Position numbers and translations under genes: made by a program | DNA from: Gp7-AA10 sp035636095 | GTDB lineage: Bacteria; Acidobacteriota; Thermoanaerobaculia; Gp7-AA8 | Length of the DNA: 61,210 nt | NCBI GenBank assembly: GCA_035636095.1 | Contig: DASPZU010000085.1 | Coordinates: 1 to 61,210, forward strand | Reading direction: 5' to 3' | Shown here: one piece after another, positions 51,905 through 59,211 of the stretch | Layout: the number at the start of each line of letters is the position of its first letter | Numbering within the stretch: position 1 is the first letter of the stretch | The notes under the pieces: model-generated | Databases searched by the model: none | What the model saw: only the letters and a program-made list of their open reading frames with translations | Told to the model about the DNA's origin: nothing

Positions 51905-54475
51905 ATGGCAGATTTCGACTACCAAAACTTTAACGATCAGCGCGTGCCGGTCAACATCGAAGACGAGATGCGCAAGTCGTATCTCGACTATGCGATGTCG
52001 GTCATCATCGGCCGCGCGCTTCCCGATGTCCGCGACGGCCTGAAACCCGTTCACCGCCGCATCCTGTACGGGATGTACGAACAGGGGAACACCGCCGGCC
52101 GCGCCTACAAGAAATCGGCGCGCATCGTCGGCGATGTGATGGGCAAGTACCACCCGCACGGCGACAGCGCGATCTACGACGCCGTCGTCCGCATGGCGCA
52201 GGACTTCTCCATGCGCTACGAACTGGTCGACGGTCAGGGCAACTTCGGCTCGCTGGACGATGATCCGCCGGCGGCCATGCGCTACACCGAAGTCAGGCTG
52301 ACCCGATTCGCTGAGGAGCTGCTCCGCGACGACATCGAGAAAGAGACGGTTGACTGGGTCCCGAACTATGACGGCACCGAGCGCGAGCCGTCGGTCCTTC
52401 CCGCGAAGTTCCCGAACCTGCTCGTCAATGGCTCGTCCGGCATCGCGGTCGGGATGGCCACCAACATCCCCCCGCACAACCTCGCCGAAGTCATCGACGC
52501 GTGCCTGATGATGATCGAGAAGCCGAAGGCCTCCGTCCGGGATCTGATGACGGTTCTCCCCGGCCCTGACTTTCCGACCGCCGGCTTCATTCACGGCGGA
52601 GAGGGCATCCATCAGGCCTACAGCACCGGCCGCGGCATCGTGCAGATGCGGGCGCGAGCAGCGATCGAGACGACGAAGAAGGGCGACAAGCAGCAGATCG
52701 TCGTGACGGAGATCCCGTACATGACGAACAAGGCTCGGCTTCTCGAAAAAATCTCGGAGCTCGTGCACGACAAACGCATCGATGGCATCGCCGACCTCCG
52801 CGACGAATCGGACCGCGAAGGCATCCGCATCGTCATCGAGCTGAAGCGCGGCGAAGTTCCTGAAATCGTCCTGAACAATCTCTACAGTGCCACGCAGATG
52901 CAGACGACGTTCGGGATCATCTTCCTGGCCATCGTCAACAACAAGCCCGAGGTCATGGATCTCCCCACGATGCTCAGGCACTTCCTCGAGCATCGAAAAG
53001 AGATCATCGTCCGCCGCACGCGCTTCGACCTGAAAAAGGCGGAAGAGCGCGAGCACATCCTGGCCGGACTGGTCATCGCGCTCGACAACATCGATCGCGT
53101 GATCGCCTTGATCCGCGGCAGCAAGACGCCGCCGGATGCCAAAGCGGCGTTGATGACCGAGTTTGGTCTGAGCGACGCGCAGTCCCAGGCCATCCTCGAC
53201 ATGCGGCTGCAGCGGCTGACCAGTCTGGAAGCAGGAAAGGTCCGCGAGGAACGCGAGGAAGTCCTGGCGACCATCAAGAAGCTCCGCGAGATCCTGGGAT
53301 CGGAGCAACTGGTGCTGAACATCATTTCGGACGAGCTGCGTCAGATCAAAGAGCAGTACGGCGACAAGCGCCGCACCGAGATCGTGGCCGAGGCCACCAC
53401 GATCACGATCGAGGACATGATCGCCGACGAAGACATGGTGATCACCGTGTCGCGCGGCGGCTATATCAAGCGATCGCCGCTTTCGCTCTATCGGCAGCAG
53501 CGGCGCGGTGGTAAAGGCCGCATCGGAATGGCGACCAAAGAAGAGGACATCGTCGAGCATCTGTTCGTCGCATCGACGCACGCCTACGTCCTGGTGTTCA
53601 CCGATAAGGGGAAGCTGCATTGGCTCAAGGTGCATGCGATTCCGGAGGTCGGTCCCAACGCGCGCGGAAAGGCGATCGTCAACTTGCTGTCCGTCGAAGC
53701 GGGCGAGAACGTTCGGGCGCTGCTCACGACACGCGATTTCCCGGAAGGCAAGTTCGTGGTGATGACCACCCGCGCCGGCAAGATCAAGAAGACCGACCTC
53801 TCCGCATTCTCGAATGTGCGTCAGACCGGGATCATCGCAATCGACATCAACGAAGGCGACGATCTCTACGCCGCGCGACTTTCCAATGGTCAGTCCGATA
53901 TCTTCATCGGTACGCATGGCGGCCGCGCGATTCGCTTCCACGAATCCGAGGTTCGGCCGATGGGCCGCGGCGCAGCAGGCGTGAAGGGCATCTCCCTTCG
54001 CGAAGGCGACTTCGTGGTCGAAATGGATGTCTTACCCGCGTCGACCGAAGCTGTCGGATCCGACGAAACGCGCGAAGAAGCGGAGAGCGATGCCGAGATC
54101 GTCGCGACCGACAATCGCGGCTACATCCTCACCGTCACGGAGCGCGGCTTCGGCAAGCGCACGCCGGTTTCGCTCTATCCGCTCGTCCATCGCGGCGGCA
54201 TGGGCGTGATCAACATCAAAGTGACGGAGAAGAACGGCAAAGTGGCGGGCATCGCGCACGTTGTCGACGACGATCAACTTCTGCTGATCACCGAGCAGGG
54301 GATGATCATCCGTACTCGCGTCCGCGATCTGCGATCGATGGGTCGCTCCACGCAGGGCGTGAAGGTGATCAACGTCGAAGAAAATGATCACGTCGTCGCG
54401 GCTGTGAAACTGGTCGAGAAGGAAGAAAACGGCGCCGAACCGACGCCGCCACCCGCACCCGAATCTGTGCACTGA
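51905..54475 (+). CDS. gyrA: DNA gyrase subunit A
   Basis: 856 residues from the ATG at 51905. The catalytic Tyr is in AAMRYTEVRL (about residue 127). The GyrA box QRRGGKG (about residue 532) starts the beta-pinwheel and distinguishes it from ParC. N-terminal DYAMSVIIGRALPDVRDG is typical. It cuts and rejoins DNA. Nineteen upstream in-frame codons lie in a repeat and are rejected. The stop overlaps the next sigma factor start (TGATG). Confidence 0.97.
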   Translation: MADFDYQNFNDQRVPVNIEDEMRKSYLDYAMSVIIGRALPDVRDGLKPVHRRILYGMYEQGNTAGRAYKKSARIVGDVMGKYHPHGDSAIYDAVVRMAQDFSMRYELVDGQGNFGSLDDDPPAAMRYTEVRLTRFAEELLRDDIEKETVDWVPNYDGTEREPSVLPAKFPNLLVNGSSGIAVGMATNIPPHNLAEVIDACLMMIEKPKASVRDLMTVLPGPDFPTAGFIHGGEGIHQAYSTGRGIVQMRARAAIETTKKGDKQQIVVTEIPYMTNKARLLEKISELVHDKRIDGIADLRDESDREGIRIVIELKRGEVPEIVLNNLYSATQMQTTFGIIFLAIVNNKPEVMDLPTMLRHFLEHRKEIIVRRTRFDLKKAEEREHILAGLVIALDNIDRVIALIRGSKTPPDAKAALMTEFGLSDAQSQAILDMRLQRLTSLEAGKVREEREEVLATIKKLREILGSEQLVLNIISDELRQIKEQYGDKRRTEIVAEATTITIEDMIADEDMVITVSRGGYIKRSPLSLYRQQRRGGKGRIGMATKEEDIVEHLFVASTHAYVLVFTDKGKLHWLKVHAIPEVGPNARGKAIVNLLSVEAGENVRALLTTRDFPEGKFVVMTTRAGKIKKTDLSAFSNVRQTGIIAIDINEGDDLYAARLSNGQSDIFIGTHGGRAIRFHESEVRPMGRGAAGVKGISLREGDFVVEMDVLPASTEAVGSDETREEAESDAEIVATDNRGYILTVTERGFGKRTPVSLYPLVHRGGMGVINIKVTEKNGKVAGIAHVVDDDQLLLITEQGMIIRTRVRDLRSMGRSTQGVKVINVEENDHVVAAVKLVEKEENGAEPTPPPAPESVH

Positions 54476-55173
54476 TGCCCGGCTCGCTCTTCCCGACCAC
54501 GCGGCGCAGCGTCATCGAGGCGCTTGGCAGCGGGGACGTGGAGGAGCGTAAACGAGCCTACGACACGCTGGCGGCGATCTACTGGCGACCGCTCTACAAG
54601 TACGCGCGAATCATCCATGGTCGCAATGCTGCTGATGCCGAGGATCTCGCGCAGTCGTTGATGGTGCAGGCCTTCGAGCGCGGCGCGCTCGAGAGCTACG
54701 ATCCGCGCCGCGGATCATTCCGCACGTTCTTGCGCGTGGTATTCGATCGCCTCATCGTCAACCACGACAAACATGCCGCGCGCATGAAGCGGGGCGGCGG
54801 CGCGACGCATTTCGATTTCGCGTCGGCCGAATTTGAGCTGAGCCGGGAGAACAGCGGAGACGAAAACCCGGAAGAGTATTTTCAGCGGCAGTGGGTGAAG
54901 AGTCTCTTTGCGACAGTCGTCGATCGATGCCGCCAGACCTTCGATCCGCTGTCATTTGCGATTTTCGAATCGTACGATCTGGCTCCGGAGGACGGCGTGA
55001 CATACGCGCAGCTTGCGCGTGACCACGGCGTGAGCGAGATGGCAATCACGAACCGACTCGCTGCCGCGCGGCGTCGCTTTCGCGAGATTGCGCTCGAGTT
55101 GGTTCGCGAAATCACCGCGTCTGATGATGAATCTCGCGCCGAGGCCCACTCTCTCTTCGGGGTCGACGCGTGA
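54475..55173 (+). CDS. ECF-type RNA polymerase sigma factor
   Basis: 232 residues. Region 2 contains WRPLYKYARIIHGRNAADAEDLAQSL and the -10 binding FRTFLRVVFDRLIVN. Region 4 contains GVTYAQLARDHGVSEMAITNRLAAARRRFRE. The linker between the regions is long and charged. It belongs to the ECF-like groups that sit beside Ser/Thr kinases in Planctomycetes and Acidobacteriota; the promoter target is unknown. The start overlaps the gyrA stop by 1 nt and the stop overlaps the kinase GTG by 4 nt. Confidence 0.9.
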   Translation: MPGSLFPTTRRSVIEALGSGDVEERKRAYDTLAAIYWRPLYKYARIIHGRNAADAEDLAQSLMVQAFERGALESYDPRRGSFRTFLRVVFDRLIVNHDKHAARMKRGGGATHFDFASAEFELSRENSGDENPEEYFQRQWVKSLFATVVDRCRQTFDPLSFAIFESYDLAPEDGVTYAQLARDHGVSEMAITNRLAAARRRFREIALELVREITASDDESRAEAHSLFGVDA

Positions 55174-55991
55174 CATGGTTGTCGGATGACGCCGTCGTTC
55201 GTTTGCGCGACGTTGCCACACGTCCTGATTTCGAAGGCACGCGCTATACGGTCCTTCGCGAGATCGCGCGCGGAGGCATGGGCGTCGTCTACGAGGCCAT
55301 TGATCGCGAACTGAACCGACACGTCGCGATCAAAGTGATGTCTGCCGCCGGCCGGCGCGAAGCGGAGCTGATTGCCGGCCTCGAGCATCCCGGCATCATT
55401 CCGATTCACGACGCCGGCGCGCTTCCCGATGGCCGCGCGTTCTACGTCATGAAGCTGGTGCGCGGAACAACGCTCTCCGAAAAACCGCGCAGCATCGCCG
55501 AAGCGGTTCGCCTTTGCGTGCGGATCTCCGAGCCGGTGGCGTTCGCACATGCGCGCGGAGTCGTGCACCGCGATTTGAAACCGTCAAACATCATGCTCGG
55601 TGAGTTCGGCGAGGTGCTCGTCATGGATTGGGGTGTCTCCGTTGCGGGCACGCCGGGATACATGGCGCCGGAAGACGAACGAACGCCGCGCAGCGATGTT
55701 TTCGCCCTCGGCGCGATGCTTCGCGAATTCGTGAACAGTCAACGCGTTCCACGCCGGCTTCAGGCGATCGTCGCGAAAGCCACAGCGCATCATCCGAATG
55801 ATCGCTATGCATCCGCGCGGGAGTTTGCCGAAGATCTCGTTCGCTTCCTCGACGATCAGCCGGTTGCGGCATACGCGGAGAACGCCCTGGACGTCCTGAT
55901 GCGATGGCTGAATCGCAATCGCGCTCTGCTGGCAGTCATCGGGGCGTATCTCGTCATGCGAATTGTTGTCCTTCTGGTCTGGCACCGTTAA
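55170..55991 (+). CDS. Membrane-anchored Ser/Thr protein kinase with very short activation loop
   Basis: 273 residues from GTG. The Gly loop is IARGGMGVVYEA, the ATP Lys is in HVAIKVM, the catalytic loop is HRDLKPSN and the metal Asp is in MDWG. AGTPGYMAPE comes only a few residues after DWG, so the activation segment lacks the usual ~15-residue loop with phospho-Thr sites. The kinase core ends in RFLDDQPVAAY and one C-terminal membrane helix (RALLAVIGAYLVMRIVVLLV) follows. It may act on the ECF factor it is coupled to. Confidence 0.9.
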   Translation: MTWLSDDAVVRLRDVATRPDFEGTRYTVLREIARGGMGVVYEAIDRELNRHVAIKVMSAAGRREAELIAGLEHPGIIPIHDAGALPDGRAFYVMKLVRGTTLSEKPRSIAEAVRLCVRISEPVAFAHARGVVHRDLKPSNIMLGEFGEVLVMDWGVSVAGTPGYMAPEDERTPRSDVFALGAMLREFVNSQRVPRRLQAIVAKATAHHPNDRYASAREFAEDLVRFLDDQPVAAYAENALDVLMRWLNRNRALLAVIGAYLVMRIVVLLVWHR

Positions 55992-56033
55992 AGGATTTTG
56001 CGCCGTCGTTGAATAGGCTTGCGGAGGTGAAAG

Positions 56034-56414
56034 ATGAACAAGATCGCCCTCGGTCTGTTACTCGGCGCAATCCTCGGTGCACTCGATGGTGCGACAGCCT
56101 GGTTTACACCGGAGGCCCGAGCCGGAATCATCGGCATCATCATCGGCTCGACGATCAAAGGCATGATCGCCGGCTTCGCTGCCGGCTGGTTTGCGCGCAA
56201 GGTGCGATCCATCGCTGCGGGAGTGGTGTTCGGCCTTGCTGTCGGCGCGATCCTCGCCGGAATCATCGTGGCCCTGCAGCATGGTGCGCATGCGTTGGCG
56301 ATCATGCTTCCGGGCAGCTGCGTCGGCGCAATTGTGGGATGGGCGACGCAGCGCTACGGACGCGGATCTGCAGAAAAGAATGGGGTTGTGGCGCCTTCGC
56401 ACCGTACAATTTGA
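56034..56414 (+). CDS. Small glycine-rich membrane protein
   Basis: 126 residues with about four membrane helices rich in Gly and Ala (LGLLLGAILGALDGATAWF, GIIIGSTIKGMIAGFAAGWF, AAGVVFGLAVGAILAGIIV, IMLPGSCVGAIVGW). No catalytic motif. GGAGG lies 7 nt before the ATG. Related small proteins are common in Acidobacteriota but function is unknown. It lies 42 nt after the kinase and could be cotranscribed. Confidence 0.78.
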   Translation: MNKIALGLLLGAILGALDGATAWFTPEARAGIIGIIIGSTIKGMIAGFAAGWFARKVRSIAAGVVFGLAVGAILAGIIVALQHGAHALAIMLPGSCVGAIVGWATQRYGRGSAEKNGVVAPSHRTI

Positions 56415-56417
56415 GGC

Positions 56418-56702
56418 ATGCACAAGATCTCGCGCGAGCGTGTGAATCAGCTCGCGCGCGAACTTCTCGATGCCATGACTCGGACTAAGTCCGTCATCCT
56501 TCTCAAGGATCGCGAGGTCGTCCGGCAATCGATCGCCCACGCCCTGGCCGATGAGCTCAAACGCGAAGAAGAACGCGAAGAGAACGTCCGCCGCAGGCTG
56601 GCATCGATGCGAAAGGGCCCCAAGCCCGGCTCGCGCGAGTACGAAGACCTCTTCCGAAAGCTGATGGAGGAGGAGTATCTGCGCGAGGGGTTGGATACGT
56701 AG
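56418..56702 (+). CDS. DUF507 family protein
   Basis: 94 residues, fully charged and helical (SRERVNQLARELLDAM, HALADELKREEEREENVRR, YEDLFRKLMEEEYLREGL). The layout matches DUF507, of unknown function. TACAAT ends 7 nt before the ATG, so a leaderless mRNA is possible; alternatively GAGG just before the ATG serves as ribosome site. A palindromic repeat begins at the stop codon. Confidence 0.88.
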   Translation: MHKISRERVNQLARELLDAMTRTKSVILLKDREVVRQSIAHALADELKREEEREENVRRRLASMRKGPKPGSREYEDLFRKLMEEEYLREGLDT

Positions 56703-56757
56703 TTGCGGGGTCTCGCGGTACTGCACTCCGAGACCGCGCAACCCCGAGACGTCGCTA
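56701..56757. repeat. GTCTCGCGGT-type palindromic repeat, copy 2
   Basis: AGTTGCGGGGTCTCGCGGT is followed by TACTGCACTCC and GAGACCGCGCAACCCC, forming a long hairpin between convergent genes. It matches copy 1 at 30831-30900 in the order and most bases of its parts. Confidence 0.87.
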
Positions 56758-57105
56758 CCTCTGCTCGGCGCGCTCCGGTTCCATGAATCTCTGCTCGCGC
56801 GAAGGCTCGCGCTTTGGACGCAGCGATCCGGTGTCATCTTCTTCGAGCATCATCTGACGCCATCGCTGCGCCTTCATCTGCTCGAAGATTCCGCCGGCGT
56901 GACCGGCGGGAATCCAGCTGTTTCCGCTGCACTTGGGGCAGCGTCCGCGGAAGGCAATGCCTTTCCCGCAGTCCGGACAAATGATCACCAGCGAGTGCGA
57001 GAGCTCGAATTTCTGCTCGCCCTCGGCGTCCAGACTGTTCAGAAAAGCCGCGAGATTGCTGAAGGTCTCCTCAAGAGACATGGTGCCGTTGTCTCCGAAC
57101 TGCAT
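56755..57105 (-). CDS. Zinc-ribbon hypothetical protein
   Basis: 116 residues from the ATG at 57105, or 108 from the ATG at 57081, which has a weak GGAG upstream. A single zinc ribbon is visible (ICPDCGKGIAFRGRCPKC, a 4-Cys knuckle). The C-terminal ~50 residues are acidic/basic and probably disordered. No family recognised. It is convergent with DUF507 and 17 nt downstream of RNase G on the same strand, so it is likely cotranscribed with it. Confidence 0.7.
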   Translation of the reverse strand: MQFGDNGTMSLEETFSNLAAFLNSLDAEGEQKFELSHSLVIICPDCGKGIAFRGRCPKCSGNSWIPAGHAGGIFEQMKAQRWRQMMLEEDDTGSLRPKREPSREQRFMEPERAEQR

Positions 57106-57122
57106 GGGACATGCCGAAGCAG

Positions 57123-58604
57123 CTAGATTCGTACCACATCGAACTGTTCGTGGTGTAAAGAATCGTCAGGCTTGAAGATGATGTGAATGCCGAGGCTCCG
57201 CTCAACCTCGTCGAAAATGGGATCGAGCGAGTTGTAAACCACTGGATTGACGCGCACGATGACATCCTGTCCCTGGAGGTCGCGCAACTTCATCAGCTCG
57301 CGCCAAATTTCCAGCGAGATGGTGGTGTTCGATTTGATGCGTCCCGAACCGACGCAATAAGGACACGGTTGCGTCAGCGATCGCTCCAGGGATTGCCGGA
57401 CGCGCTTGCGCGTCATCTCGATCAGGCCGAATTCGGAAATCTGGAGAATCCTCGTTTTGGACCGATCTTTCTTGATCTCGTTTTCGAAGGCCTCGAACAA
57501 GGCCGCACGATTGGCGGTGTCTTCCATGTCGATGAAGTCGAGCACGATGATGCCGCCGAGGTCGCGGAGACGGATCTGGCGGACGATTTCTTTCGCGGCT
57601 TCGAGGTTGGTGCGAAATACGGTCTCCTCGAGATTTTTCTTGCCGACGTATTTCCCGGTGTTGACATCGATCGCGACCAGCGCCTCGGTCTGATTGATGA
57701 CGATGTAGCCGCCGGATTTCAGCCACACTTTTGAGTTGAGCGCCTTGGCGATTTCGGCCTCGATGCCGAATTCGTCGAAGATCGGCTCATCGCGCCGATA
57801 CAACCGAACGCGCGACACCAGCGCCGGCTGGATCTGGTCGAGAAATTCGACGATGCGCTGATACTGCTCGACGGAATCGATCCACACGCTCTTGAACTCC
57901 GGCGTCAGGACATCGCGAATGGTGCGGAGCACCAAATCGAGATCGTGGTGAATGAGGCTGGGCGCTGACGCTTTCTCGGCTCGGCGCCGGATCTGCTCCC
58001 AAAGATCCATCAGATACTTCAGGTCGGCGCGGAAATCTTCTTCGTTGTGCCCCTCGCCGGCGGTGCGCACAATGAAGCCGCCGCTGCCCTGGGGTCGGAT
58101 GCCGTCGAGAATCTGCTTGACTCGCTGGCGCTCCTCCTCGTTTTCGATGCGCCGCGAAACGCCGATGTGATTGACGGTCGGCATGTACACCAGAAAGCGC
58201 CCGGGCAGGGTCACGTGGCTGGTGATGCGGGCGCCTTTGCCGGCGATGGTGTCCTTCGAGACCTGAACGACGATCTCCTGCCCTTCGCGGAGAAGGTCGG
58301 CGATGGAAGTCTCCGGTCGGGCAGGAACTTCATCGAGCGTGATGTCGCCGTTCGATTCGCTTTCGTATTCTTCAAATTCTTCCAGGACATCGGAAACGTA
58401 CAGGAAGGCATCGCGTTCGAGGCCGAGGTCGACGAACGCTGACTGCATTCCGGGGAGGACCTTGGTGACGCGGCCTTTGTAGATGTTTCCGACGATGGTT
58501 CGATGCCGCGTGCGTTCGACCCACAGCTCGACCACCTGACCGTCGTCGAGGACGGCGATGCGCGACTCGTGCTTGGTGGCATTGATCACGATCTCGCGCG
58601 ACAT
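57123..58604 (-). CDS. rng: Ribonuclease G/E
   Basis: 493 residues from the ATG at 58604. An N-terminal S1 domain (VGNIYKGRVTKVLPGMQSAF) is followed by the catalytic region with AIDVNTGKYVG and IIVLDFIDME (metal-binding Asp residues), and the zinc-link Cys pair CPYCVGSG. The C-terminal half of RNase E is absent, so this is the RNase G form. It processes rRNA and tRNA and decays mRNA. TACAAT lies 8 nt before the ATG. An in-frame extension to 59003 runs through the divergent neighbour and is rejected. Confidence 0.95.
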   Translation of the reverse strand: MSREIVINATKHESRIAVLDDGQVVELWVERTRHRTIVGNIYKGRVTKVLPGMQSAFVDLGLERDAFLYVSDVLEEFEEYESESNGDITLDEVPARPETSIADLLREGQEIVVQVSKDTIAGKGARITSHVTLPGRFLVYMPTVNHIGVSRRIENEEERQRVKQILDGIRPQGSGGFIVRTAGEGHNEEDFRADLKYLMDLWEQIRRRAEKASAPSLIHHDLDLVLRTIRDVLTPEFKSVWIDSVEQYQRIVEFLDQIQPALVSRVRLYRRDEPIFDEFGIEAEIAKALNSKVWLKSGGYIVINQTEALVAIDVNTGKYVGKKNLEETVFRTNLEAAKEIVRQIRLRDLGGIIVLDFIDMEDTANRAALFEAFENEIKKDRSKTRILQISEFGLIEMTRKRVRQSLERSLTQPCPYCVGSGRIKSNTTISLEIWRELMKLRDLQGQDVIVRVNPVVYNSLDPIFDEVERSLGIHIIFKPDDSLHHEQFDVVRI

Positions 58605-58612
58605 GGCGCGAG

Positions 58613-58622
58613 ATTGTAGACT
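58613..58622. promoter_or_regulatory. Divergent -10 boxes of rng and the deoxyribosyltransferase-like gene
   Basis: On the minus strand TACAAT (58613-58618) lies 8 nt before the rng ATG. On the plus strand TAGACT (58617-58622) lies 6 nt before the GTG at 58629. Both would give leaderless or nearly leaderless mRNAs, and the two boxes overlap. Confidence 0.5.
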
Positions 58623-58628
58623 GCGCTG

Positions 58629-59093
58629 GTGGCGCTCACCATCTACTTTGCCGGCGCGATCAGCGGCGGGCGCGGCGATGTCGCGCATTATCGCGAGATC
58701 GTGGCAGCGCTGGAACGCGACGGCCATCGCGTCCTGGCCGGTGCGGTGGCGGCCGAACACGTGGGCGCCGATGGCGAACGCCTGGAGTCGCAGGCGATTT
58801 TTGACCGCGACATTCGGTGGATCGAGGAGGCCGACGTTCTGGTGGCGGAAGTGTCGATGCCGTCGACGGGCGTCGGCTACGAGATCGCCACGGCGCGCTA
58901 TCGCCGCGACATTCCGGTCATCTGCCTCTATCGGCCGGCGTATACGAAACGATGCACGGCCATGGTCAGCGGCGACCATCAAATCGAATTGATCGAGTAC
59001 CATGACGCCGCGGAAATGCTCGGCCGCTTGCGCACCGCGCTCGCGAAATACAGCACAGGGCGGACGGGTTATTCACGCCGCACTCCGGCATAG
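58629..59093 (+). CDS. Nucleoside 2-deoxyribosyltransferase-like protein
   Basis: 154 residues from GTG. The N-terminal strand and loop (LTIYFAGAISGGRGDV), then FDRDIRWIEEADVLVAEVSMPSTGVGYE with the Glu that acts as nucleophile in this fold, are typical of the deoxyribosyltransferase/DNPH1 family. Members exchange or hydrolyse the base of deoxynucleosides or nucleotides; the substrate is not known. The TAG stop falls inside the following tRNA gene at bases 8-10. Confidence 0.86.
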   Translation: MALTIYFAGAISGGRGDVAHYREIVAALERDGHRVLAGAVAAEHVGADGERLESQAIFDRDIRWIEEADVLVAEVSMPSTGVGYEIATARYRRDIPVICLYRPAYTKRCTAMVSGDHQIELIEYHDAAEMLGRLRTALAKYSTGRTGYSRRTPA

Positions 59094-59159
59094 CTCAGTT
59101 GGTAGAGCAGCGGACTGTTAATCCGCGGGTCGTAGGTTCGAGTCCTACTGCCGGAGCCA
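59084..59159 (+). tRNA. tRNA-Asn (anticodon GTT)
   Basis: Acceptor stem TCCGGCA/TGCCGGA, D-arm TAGCTCAGTTGGTAGAGC, anticodon loop CTGTTAA and T-arm GTAGGTTCGAGTCCTAC are all complete. CCA is encoded (59157-59159). The 5' end overlaps the preceding coding sequence by 10 nt. Confidence 0.97.
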
Positions 59160-59181
59160 ACCAGCCCCTCGCTCGCCGCAA

Positions 59182-59187
59182 TACAAT
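59182..59187 (+). promoter_or_regulatory. Candidate -10 box of the S9 peptidase gene
   Basis: TACAAT 24 nt before the ATG, with AGGAG (59201-59205) as ribosome site 6 nt before the start. No -35 seen; it may overlap the tRNA end. Confidence 0.45.
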
Positions 59188-59211
59188 CCCCCCTTTCGAG
59201 AGGAGATTTCG

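Noticed and set aside
51884..53941. A 685-codon open frame antisense to gyrA
   Set aside because: Same reason: a shadow of gyrA with His/Asp/Arg-rich nonsense composition.
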